The notes below the pieces were generated by a model that was not told where the DNA came from, did no database searches, and saw only the letters and a list, made by a program, of their open reading frames with translations. From Alphaproteobacteria bacterium (GTDB taxonomy: Bacteria; Pseudomonadota; Alphaproteobacteria; Sphingomonadales; Rhodothalassiaceae): a DNA stretch of 6,468 nt. Of the stretch, positions 1-6,468 are shown one piece after another. Positions within the stretch are counted from its first letter, which is position 1. Each line of letters opens with the position of its first letter. The stretch spans positions 1 through 6,468 of the forward strand of contig RFKS01000325.1 of the NCBI GenBank assembly GCA_003694205.1, read 5' to 3'. The position numbers were made by a program, and so were the translations under genes.

Positions 1-175
1 CAGCGGCACCGATCGCGAGTGCGGCCCAGAGCGGCAGCAGCGTGGCCAGCCCGACGATCAGCGCTGCCATGGCGAGACCGGCCGCAAGCGTCAGGAACAC
101 CACCGCGAAAACGAGGAGCAAGGCACGCCGCGCCGCGTCCGCGGCACAGCGTGCCAGTGTCTGCCGCAGGCCCAT
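1..175 (-). CDS. Small hydrophobic membrane protein, possibly phage-holin-family/YqjE-like (3' end outside window)
   Basis: Only the first 58 codons are inside the window; the gene continues past position 1. The ATG at 175-173 lies four bases after the stop of the DUF883 gene, which suggests co-transcription and probably coupled translation; no strong Shine-Dalgarno precedes it. The N-terminus is short and basic (Arg4, Arg9, Arg16, Arg17). It is followed by two hydrophobic stretches, about residues 18-36 and 38-58, rich in Ala, Leu and Val, consistent with a membrane hairpin. In many proteobacteria a DUF883/YqjD gene is followed by a small two-helix protein of the phage-holin-family/YqjE type, and the position, basic start and hydrophobic pair fit that. 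The family assignment is inference from context and hydropathy, not from a diagnostic motif. A generic small inner-membrane protein is the alternative. Confidence 0.6.
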   Translation of the reverse strand, partial: MGLRQTLARCAADAARRALLLVFAVVFLTLAAGLAMAALIVGLATLLPLWAALAIGAA

Positions 176-179
176 CCGT

Positions 180-461
180 CTAGCGGCGCGAGACCAGCGC
201 ACCGACGAGAAAGCCGATGCCAAGGGCGGTGAGCACGGCGGTCAGGGGATGCTGCTCGATCGACTTGCCCAGCTCGTCGAGCGATTCCTCACCCCGTTCA
301 CGCGCTGCCTTGAGCCGCTCCGCGGCCCTCGCGCGCGCCTCCTCGCCACGCTCCTCGAGTGTTTCCCCCACAGCCTCGACCAGCGCCTTCATGTCCTCGC
401 GCAGCTTCGACACATCACCCTTGATGGCGTCGATCTCGGTCGTGAAATCCTTGTTCGCCAT
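180..461 (-). CDS. DUF883 / ElaB-YqjD-type tail-anchored membrane protein
   Basis: This 93-residue protein has the classic two-part family layout. Residues about 9-70 are highly charged, rich in Glu, Arg, Lys and Ala, and predicted helical or coiled coil. Residues about 72-90 form one C-terminal hydrophobic segment with small-residue spacing (Gly81, Gly83, Gly87) that ends in Ser-Arg-Arg. The His71-Pro72 before the membrane segment and the Gly-Ile-Gly-Phe run inside it are typical of the family. E. coli YqjD and ElaB are inner-membrane proteins anchored by this tail and reported to associate with ribosomes in stationary phase; the role here is otherwise unknown. The start is well supported by AAAGGAG at 474-468, six bases before the ATG. 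It is the first gene of a probable two-gene unit with the hydrophobic protein that follows, and is unlikely to be part of flagellar assembly. Confidence 0.88.
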   Translation of the reverse strand: MANKDFTTEIDAIKGDVSKLREDMKALVEAVGETLEERGEEARARAAERLKAARERGEESLDELGKSIEQHPLTAVLTALGIGFLVGALVSRR

Positions 462-548
462 TGCCTGCTCCTTTCCCCAACTGCGGTAAACCGATATCGC
501 GCCAGATATAGGTGTCCGGGGAACGGAATCCAGTGGCAGGACAAAACA
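462..548 (-). promoter_or_regulatory. flhG-DUF883 intergenic region with possible promoter and inverted repeat
   Basis: This 87-nt gap is the longest between genes in the window and is visibly richer in A+T than the flanking genes. Reading the minus strand, TGGATT (532-527) and TATATC (510-505) are separated by 16 bases, which resembles a weak sigma-70-type -35/-10 pair. An imperfect inverted repeat at 512-491 overlaps the putative -10: CC-T-ATATC, a six-base loop TGGCGC, then GATAT-C-GG. No stem followed by a U-run is seen, so I do not call a terminator for flhG. I saw no GGAAC-N16/17-CGTT general-stress promoter. The promoter call is inference from composition and spacing only. Confidence 0.3.
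468..474 (-). promoter_or_regulatory. Ribosome binding site of the DUF883 gene
   Basis: On the minus strand AAAGGAG ends six bases before the ATG at 461. It is the strongest Shine-Dalgarno match in the window. It fixes the start of this small gene and indicates independent translation from flhG upstream. Confidence 0.8.
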
Positions 549-1340
549 TTATGCCGGCACGGTCAGCTTGAGGCTGCGCAGCAGATCGCTGATTCCGGCG
601 GCCGCTTCCGACTGCGGGTGGCGGGCCAGCAGCGGCGCCTGGTGGCGGATGGCGTCGGTCACCCGCTTGTCGTGGCGGATGATGCCGGCGAGCGGTGGAT
701 CGATCTTGAGGAAGGTCTGGCACACCTTGCGCAGCGCCTCGTAGCTGCGCTCGCCGTCGCGTTTGGTGGGCGCCATGTTGACCGCGATGCGGATGTCGGC
801 GGCGGGCATGCGCTGATGCACGAGCTTGATGAAGGCATAGGCGTCGGTGAGCGATGTCGGGTCCGGGCTCATCACGGTGAGCACGACCCCCCGGTGTTGC
901 GACAGCGTCAGGACCGAAGGGTCGATGCCGGCGGCGAGGTCGAGGATGACATGATCATAGCGCGCGGCGAGGCGGGTGAGGTCCGCGCGCAGCCCGCGCA
1001 GGGTTTCGGGCGCGAGATTGCCGAGGGCACCGGAGCCCGACCGTCCCGCCAGCACGTCGAAGGCGCCGCGCCCGAAGTCCTCCGCCTCATAGGCGAGGAC
1101 CGCCTCGGCGAGCGTGCAGTCGCCGGCGAGCACGTCGCCGATGTCGCGCGCCGGGGTCAGGCCGAGCTGGATGTCGATATTGGCGAGCCCGAGATCACCG
1201 TCAAAGAGCAACACCCGCGCGCCCTTGCGCGCCATCAGATGCGCGAGGCTGGCGGCGAGCCAGGTCTTGCCGACACCACCCTTGCCGCTGGCGACGGTGA
1301 TGAATCGCTTTTCCAGTCTGTCCATCTGCTCTGGGGCCAT
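549..1340 (-). CDS. flhG: FlhG (YlxH/FleN-type) MinD-family ATPase, flagellar number regulator
   Basis: This 263-residue MinD/ParA-type ATPase is expected to limit flagellar number and work against FlhF at the cell pole. The deviant Walker A KGGVGKT is intact at residues 20-26. It is followed by the characteristic FDGDLGLAN (46-54) and a Walker B/switch region HVILDLAAGID (130-140), the FlhG-type variant of this motif. The C-terminus ends in a short Leu/Lys amphipathic stretch (SDLLRSLKL), which may be the membrane-targeting helix usual in MinD-like proteins. I place the start at the ATG at 1340, one base after the flhF stop. It gives a normal family length and keeps an N-terminal EQMDRLE that resembles the FlhF-activating DQAxxLR motif. 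The frame is open further upstream to 1448, but that extension overlaps flhF and has Arg/Pro-rich, shadow-like composition. Another ATG at 1325 would remove the motif. There is no strong Shine-Dalgarno, so translation is probably coupled to flhF. Confidence 0.9.
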   Translation of the reverse strand: MAPEQMDRLEKRFITVASGKGGVGKTWLAASLAHLMARKGARVLLFDGDLGLANIDIQLGLTPARDIGDVLAGDCTLAEAVLAYEAEDFGRGAFDVLAGRSGSGALGNLAPETLRGLRADLTRLAARYDHVILDLAAGIDPSVLTLSQHRGVVLTVMSPDPTSLTDAYAFIKLVHQRMPAADIRIAVNMAPTKRDGERSYEALRKVCQTFLKIDPPLAGIIRHDKRVTDAIRHQAPLLARHPQSEAAAGISDLLRSLKLTVPA

Positions 1341-1341
1341 G

Positions 1342-2361
1342 TCAGGAGATCCGTTCCTTGATGCGCGCCGCGGCCTTGGCCGACGGCAGGGTGGCGACGA
1401 GACGGGCGAGCCGCATCGGCGTCGGGGTCTCGAGCGGCTCGGCGACATAGGGGCTGCGGCTCATGCCGGCGAGAGCCAGCCGGCCGCCGCGGGCGACGGT
1501 GAGCAGGCTGCCATAGCGGCGGGCGCCATCGAGGCGCGTCGCGACGAAGCGGCGGGCGCCCATGCGGGCGAAGATGTCGGCCATCTCGGCGGCCTCGAGC
1601 GGGTCGATGCCCGCGGGCAGAACGAGCACCGGCTCGGCGTCGGCGGCCTTGAGCAGGCGCACCGCGCGCTCGAGCTCGTCAAGCGAGAAGGGGCTGAGGC
1701 CGCAGGTGTCGATAAGGGTGAGCGGCGCCGCGCCAGACACCGCCTTGGCCAGGGCGTCCGCCTCGTCGACGACCGCGACCTCGGTTTCCATCAGCGTGCC
1801 ATAGTGCTCAAGCTGCTGGGCGCCGCCCGACTTGACGGTGTCTGTGGTGATGAGCCGCACCGGGCGCCCGTTCACCACCGCCTCGGCGGCGAGCTTGGCG
1901 AGCGACACCGTCTTGCTGGCGACGGGCGGCCCGATGAACATCAGCGGCCGCGGTGCCTCGAGCGCCAGGGGCGCGAAGCCGATGAGCGACTCGAAGGCCG
2001 CCGCAAGGGCCTCGGCCAGCGTCTCGGCGTCATGCCGGGCGGCGAGCTCGACGACGCGTTCGCCGAGCGCGAAGGGAAAGCCGTGATGCGCGATCGCCGC
2101 CTTGAGCTCCGCCATGTCGAAGGGCCGTGAGCGCGCGCGCTGTGGCCGCCGCTCGTCGCTGATCGCGGGCGAGGGCCTGGGACGCGGCGCCTTTGGCGGA
2201 CGCTGCGGCAGGAGGCCCTGCTCGACCGCCGCGGTGACGCGGACACTGCCCCCCTTCCTTGCCTGCTCGACCGAAACGATGATGGCGTCCGGACCCATGG
2301 TGTCACGCACCAGGGCCATCACTTCCTTCATCGTTTTCGCGCTGAAAGTCTTGAGACGCAC
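1342..2361 (-). CDS. flhF: FlhF, SRP-type GTPase-fold protein with degenerate P-loop
   Basis: This 339-residue protein is homologous to FlhF, the third SRP-GTPase beside Ffh and FtsY, which sets where polar flagella are built. The opening MRLKTFSAKTMKEVM and the GPDAIIVS at 23-30 are typical FlhF N-terminal sequence. That supports the GTG start at 2361, preceded by AGGGA at 2375-2371, nine bases away. A Pro/Arg-rich linker (about 50-80) leads to a helical N-type domain (about 82-130) and the G domain. The G-domain motifs are modified. The P-loop is GPPVASKT (144-151) instead of GxxGxGKT. G2 is DTVK (174-177) instead of DTxR. G3 is DTCG (218-221). G4 is TRLD (275-278) instead of TKLD. G4-type changes occur in alphaproteobacterial FlhF, but loss of both P-loop glycines is striking. 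Fold and family are secure; GTP hydrolysis is uncertain. The gene sits 24 nt after flhA and almost touches flhG. Confidence 0.92.
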   Translation of the reverse strand: MRLKTFSAKTMKEVMALVRDTMGPDAIIVSVEQARKGGSVRVTAAVEQGLLPQRPPKAPRPRPSPAISDERRPQRARSRPFDMAELKAAIAHHGFPFALGERVVELAARHDAETLAEALAAAFESLIGFAPLALEAPRPLMFIGPPVASKTVSLAKLAAEAVVNGRPVRLITTDTVKSGGAQQLEHYGTLMETEVAVVDEADALAKAVSGAAPLTLIDTCGLSPFSLDELERAVRLLKAADAEPVLVLPAGIDPLEAAEMADIFARMGARRFVATRLDGARRYGSLLTVARGGRLALAGMSRSPYVAEPLETPTPMRLARLVATLPSAKAAARIKERIS

Positions 2362-2385
2362 GGTTGTTCTTCCCTGTCTGGCCGC

Positions 2386-4494
2386 TCAGAGCTGTCCCAG
2401 CGTGCGGAGCTTCGCCTTGGGATGGATCTCGCTTTGCGACAATACGGTCGTGGAGGGGCGGATGCGCTCGATGATGGTGCGCACATAGGGCCGCATATTG
2501 GGGCTCGTCAACAGCACCGGGCTCTCGCCGCGGCTCGCCATGCGGTCATAGAGCGCGCGAAAGGCGGTCATGAATTCCTGCAGGGTGGAGGGCGCCATGG
2601 CGAGCTGCCGCTCGTCGCCGTCACCGACCAGCGCCTCGGCGAAGGCCTGCTCCCAGCGCGGCGACAGGGTAACGACCGGAATCACGCCATCCTCGCCCGC
2701 GGCCGCGGCGGAGAGCTGACGCGCGAGTCGCGTCCGGACGTGCTCGGTGATGCGCACCAGATTGCTGGTGCCCGACGCGGCCTCCGAGATGCCCTCGAGA
2801 ATTGTCGGCAGATCGCGAATAGAGACGCGCTCGGCGAGCAGGTTCTGGAGCACCCGCTGGATGGTCGAGACCGAGACCTGGTTGGGTACGAGGTCGCTGA
2901 CCAGCTTGCGCTGCTCCGCCGGCAACTCGTCGAGAAGCTTCTGCGTCTCGGCATAGGACAGGAGATCGGGCATGTTCTCCTTGATCATTTCGGTCAGATG
3001 CGTGGTCACCACGGTCGCCGCATCGACCACGGTATGGCCGCGGAAGGAGGCCTCGTCGCGCATCGACTGGTCGACCCAGGTTGCGGGCAGGCCGAAAGCG
3101 GGTTCCTTCGTCTTCTCGCCCGGCAGGGCGACCTCGCCACCTTGCGGATCCATGACCAGATAGAAGCCCGGTTTCACCTCGCCGCGCGCGACCTCGGTCT
3201 CCTTGATGCGGATCGAATAGGCGTTCGTCGGAAGCTGCATGTTGTCGAGGATGCGCACCGAGGGCATGACGAAGCCCATCTCGCTCGCGAGCTGTCGGCG
3301 CAGGGCCTTGATCTGGTCGGTGAGGCGGTAGCCGCTGTCCTCGTTGATGAGCGGCAGCAGCCCGTAGCCGAGCTCGAGCCGGATCTGGTCGAGGGCAAGC
3401 GCCGCCGCGATCGGCTCCTCCTTGGTCTCGCTCGCCGCCTCCTTGGTCTTCGCGTCGGCCGCCGCCAGGTCGCGACGGGTGCGCCGGTCGACGAGAAAGG
3501 TCACGTAGCCAAGCGTGCCGCCGAGAACGGCGAAGGGAAGCAGCGGCAGCCCCGGCATCAGACCGAGCAGCAGCAGCAACGCGGCGGAGACCCCAAGAGC
3601 CTTCGGATAGGCGGTGAACTGTCCGAGCAGCGCCTTGTCGGTGGCGCCGTCCGAGCTCGCCTTGGTGACGATGAGGCCCGCCGCAGTGGAGACGATGAGC
3701 GCCGGGATCTGGCTCACGAGGCCGTCGCCGACGGTGAGCACGGTATAACGCGAGACCGCGTCGCTGAAGGACATGTCATTGATGGCGACGCCGATGACCA
3801 TGCCGCCAATGATGTTGATGAGCGTGATCAGAAGCCCGGCGATGGCGTCGCCGCGCACGAATTTGGCGGCACCGTCCATGGCCCCGAAGAAGGTGCTCTC
3901 GTCCTCGAGGTGCTTGCGCCGTGCCTTGGCTTCCGCCTCGTTGATGAGGCCGGAGGAAAGGTCGGCGTCGATCGCCATCTGCTTGCCCGGCATCGAATCG
4001 AGCGAGAAGCGGGCGGCGACCTCGGCGATGCGGCCCGAGCCCTTGGTGATGACGATGAAATTGACGATGATGAGGATGGCGAAGACGATAAGCCCGATCA
4101 CCACCGCGCCGCCCATCAGGAACTCGCCGAAGGCCTGGATGACATGGCCGGCGGCGTCGGTTCCCGTGTGCCCCTTGGCGAGAATGAGCCGCGTCGAAGC
4201 GAGATTGAGCGACAGCCGCAGCATTGTCGCGATGAGCAGGATGGTGGGGAAGGCGGACAGCTCGAGCGGCCGCTGAATGAACAGGCTGGTCATCAGGATG
4301 AGGACCGAGAAGGTGATCGAGGCCGCGAGTGCGAAGTCGAGCAGCCACGGCGGCATCGGCATGATCAGCATCAGGATGATGCCGACGACACCGAGGGCGA
4401 GCGCGACGTCGCTGCTGCGCGCGGCACCGAAGGCGCCGGCGAGCCCGCCCCCCGCACCGGTCGTCGCCGCTCCCGTCGTCGCTCCGTCACTCAT
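2386..4494 (-). CDS. flhA: FlhA, flagellar type III export gate protein
   Basis: FlhA forms the nonameric ring of the flagellar export gate in the inner membrane. It couples proton flow to export and docks chaperone-substrate complexes through its cytoplasmic domain. The 702-residue length is normal (Salmonella about 690). After a Gly/Ala/Thr-rich leader (1-25), residues about 30-330 contain several hydrophobic helices. Between them lies the family signature around 166-182 (SMPGKQMAIDADLSSG) and the conserved MDGAAKFVRGDAIAG segment (206-220), whose Asp207 matches the functionally critical Asp208 of Salmonella FlhA. Residues about 350-702 form the soluble domain and end in the usual EIHPKAKLRTLGQL. 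I choose the ATG at 4494, with GGAG eight bases upstream. The frame also has a TTG at 4497, only one codon earlier. It lies between flbD (76 nt gap) and flhF (24 nt gap), consistent with one transcript. No defect is seen. Confidence 0.97.
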   Translation of the reverse strand: MSDGATTGAATTGAGGGLAGAFGAARSSDVALALGVVGIILMLIMPMPPWLLDFALAASITFSVLILMTSLFIQRPLELSAFPTILLIATMLRLSLNLASTRLILAKGHTGTDAAGHVIQAFGEFLMGGAVVIGLIVFAILIIVNFIVITKGSGRIAEVAARFSLDSMPGKQMAIDADLSSGLINEAEAKARRKHLEDESTFFGAMDGAAKFVRGDAIAGLLITLINIIGGMVIGVAINDMSFSDAVSRYTVLTVGDGLVSQIPALIVSTAAGLIVTKASSDGATDKALLGQFTAYPKALGVSAALLLLLGLMPGLPLLPFAVLGGTLGYVTFLVDRRTRRDLAAADAKTKEAASETKEEPIAAALALDQIRLELGYGLLPLINEDSGYRLTDQIKALRRQLASEMGFVMPSVRILDNMQLPTNAYSIRIKETEVARGEVKPGFYLVMDPQGGEVALPGEKTKEPAFGLPATWVDQSMRDEASFRGHTVVDAATVVTTHLTEMIKENMPDLLSYAETQKLLDELPAEQRKLVSDLVPNQVSVSTIQRVLQNLLAERVSIRDLPTILEGISEAASGTSNLVRITEHVRTRLARQLSAAAAGEDGVIPVVTLSPRWEQAFAEALVGDGDERQLAMAPSTLQEFMTAFRALYDRMASRGESPVLLTSPNMRPYVRTIIERIRPSTTVLSQSEIHPKAKLRTLGQL

Positions 4495-4502
4495 CAAACC
4501 GA

Positions 4503-4506
4503 CTCC
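4503..4506 (-). promoter_or_regulatory. Ribosome binding site of flhA, deciding ATG over TTG start
   Basis: On the minus strand GGAG, in the context TTGGAG, lies eight bases before the ATG at 4494 and five bases before an in-frame TTG at 4497. The spacing and codon preference favour the ATG. Confidence 0.65.
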
Positions 4507-4525
4507 AACCTATGATCGCCGGGAC

Positions 4526-4537
4526 CGCCGGCCGGCG
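4526..4537. repeat. 12-bp perfect palindrome in the flbD-flhA gap
   Basis: CGCCGGCCGGCG is its own reverse complement and lies in the 76-nt gap between the flbD stop and the flhA start. As RNA it could fold only as a four-pair stem with a four-base loop. There is no following U-run, so it is not a convincing terminator. In GC-rich DNA such palindromes arise often by chance; an operator role is only a possibility. Confidence 0.3.
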
Positions 4538-4570
4538 CTGGCGTTCCATCCGTTCTCGTGCGAATCGTCC

Positions 4571-5935
<1,365 letters not shown>

Positions 5936-5943
5936 CGTTTCTT

Positions 5944-5949
5944 CTCCTT
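5944..5949 (-). promoter_or_regulatory. Ribosome binding site of flbD
   Basis: On the minus strand AAGGAG lies eight bases before the ATG at 5935. It supports this start and independent initiation rather than coupling to motA. Confidence 0.75.
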
Positions 5950-5954
5950 CGTCG

Positions 5955-5976
5955 CCCCGCGCATGTCTCCCCGCGC
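5955..5976. repeat. Tandemly spaced 8-bp direct repeat between motA and flbD
   Basis: CCCCGCGC occurs at 5955-5962 and again at 5969-5976 on the plus strand, separated by ATGTCT, so the period is 14 bp. The pair fills the gap just upstream of the flbD ribosome binding site. It could be an operator or a chance GC-rich repeat; nothing else in the sequence decides this. Confidence 0.35.
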
Positions 5977-5992
5977 GCCGGCAATTCCTTCG

Positions 5993-6468
5993 CTATTTGA
6001 AGTGCATGACCTTCTTTGCCGGAGGCAGCACCGTATTGATCAGCATCTCGAGCCGCCGCGGGTTCTCCTTGCGGCTGATCGAGGAGACCCCCATCGAGTA
6101 GACGGTGGTCAGCAGGCTTTCGTCGGTCGCCATGCGCTCGGCCTTGGTGGCGAGCGGCAGAAAGACGAGATGGGCAAGCAGGGCACCATAAAGCGTGGTC
6201 AGCAGAGCCACCGCCATGGCCGGCCCGATACGCGTCGGATCGTCGAGCGATCCCAGCATCTGCACGAGTCCGATCAGGGTGCCGATCAGCCCCATCGCGG
6301 GGGCCACCTCGCCGGCGCGGCGGAGGATGTCGATCGAGCGGTTGTAGCGGTTCGCCGCCGCATGGGCCTCGCGTTCGAGGATTGCCTCCGCCTCCTCGGG
6401 CGTCGAGCCGTCGAGAATGAGCTGGCAGGCCTCGCTGAGGAAGGGATCCTCGCGCAGCGAGGGCAAGA
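5993..6468 (-). CDS. motA: MotA/PomA-type flagellar stator subunit (5' end outside window)
   Basis: Only the C-terminal 157 codons and the stop are present; the true start lies beyond 6468. A TTG at 6466 is internal, because full stator A subunits are about 250-290 residues. The stator A subunit surrounds a MotB dimer in the inner membrane and drives rotor rotation using ion flow. Numbering from 6466, residues about 53-71 (APAMGLIGTLIGLVQML) and 80-104 (GPAMAVALLTTLYGALLA and following) match the last two membrane helices of the family, including the conserved Pro56. This wording is nearer to PomA/MotP-type subunits than to E. coli MotA. A charged cytoplasmic loop precedes them and a cytoplasmic tail with KAERMATDE follows. 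The next gene is flbD, not motB, so the partner must lie elsewhere. A general ExbB/TolQ-type protein is less likely given the flagellar neighbours and the PomA-like motif. Confidence 0.87.
   Translation of the reverse strand, partial: LPSLREDPFLSEACQLILDGSTPEEAEAILEREAHAAANRYNRSIDILRRAGEVAPAMGLIGTLIGLVQMLGSLDDPTRIGPAMAVALLTTLYGALLAHLVFLPLATKAERMATDESLLTTVYSMGVSSISRKENPRRLEMLINTVLPPAKKVMHFK

Noticed and set aside
462..548. Rho-independent terminator after flhG
   Set aside because: The only hairpin-like element is short, has a mismatch and is not followed by a T-run on the minus strand.
42..1361. Plus-strand open frame of 439 codons across the DUF883 gene and flhG
   Set aside because: It runs antisense through two well-supported genes and the gap between them, has low-complexity Arg/Ala/Gly composition and shows no family motif.
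1341..1448. N-terminal extension of flhG to an upstream start at 1448
   Set aside because: The added 36 residues overlap the end of flhF, are Arg/Pro/Ser-rich like an out-of-frame shadow, and are unlike any FlhG N-terminus.
2422..4515. Long plus-strand open frame of 697 codons opposite flhA
   Set aside because: It is almost exactly antisense to flhA, is rich in Arg, Gly, Asp and Glu without any recognisable domain, and is the expected stop-poor shadow of a GC-rich coding strand.
5936..5992. Sigma-54 promoter (TGGCAC-N5-TTGC) or ftr site upstream of flbD
   Set aside because: No minus-strand sequence in this gap has the paired GG and GC at the required spacing with adequate flanking match.
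6464..6466. TTG as a start codon for the stator gene
   Set aside because: The frame is still open at the window edge and the family needs about 100 more N-terminal residues, so this is an internal leucine codon.

Overview
This window is part of a flagellar gene cluster from a GC-rich (by eye about two-thirds G+C) alphaproteobacterium. The main taxonomic clue is a full-length FlbD, the sigma-54-dependent flagellar regulator characteristic of that class. Its central and C-terminal regions closely match Caulobacter-type FlbD as I recall it. I cannot assign an order; a rhizobial- or rhodospirillal-type relative is plausible because flhF and flhG sit directly behind flhA. Every gene I can support lies on the minus strand, so transcription runs from the high-coordinate end to the low-coordinate end.

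In transcription order the layout is as follows. (1) The C-terminal 157 codons of a MotA/PomA-type stator subunit, cut by the window edge at 6468. (2) flbD, 454 aa. (3) flhA, 702 aa, the core export-gate protein of the flagellar type III secretion apparatus. (4) flhF, 339 aa, an SRP-type GTPase-fold protein. (5) flhG, 263 aa, a MinD/ParA-type ATPase that starts one base after the flhF stop. (6) After an 87-nt gap, a 93-aa DUF883/ElaB/YqjD-type tail-anchored protein. (7) Four bases later, the start of a small hydrophobic protein that resembles the phage-holin-family/YqjE partners of DUF883 proteins; it runs off the window at position 1.

The first five genes make one functional unit: a stator component, the class-specific transcription activator, the export gate, and the FlhF/FlhG pair that sets flagellar placement and number. 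Gaps between them are 57, 76, 24 and 1 nt, with no convincing terminator, so an operon is likely. The DUF883 pair is probably a separate envelope or stress module with its own ribosome binding site and perhaps its own promoter.

I found no mobile element, RNA gene, CRISPR array or wholly unfamiliar gene. The most notable observation is that FlhF has lost both internal glycines of its P-loop, while the partner FlhG keeps an intact one. Secondary points are a PomA-like threonine pattern in a stator gene not followed by motB, and a degenerate FlhF-activating motif at the FlhG N-terminus. No stretch longer than 300 bases lacks a gene.
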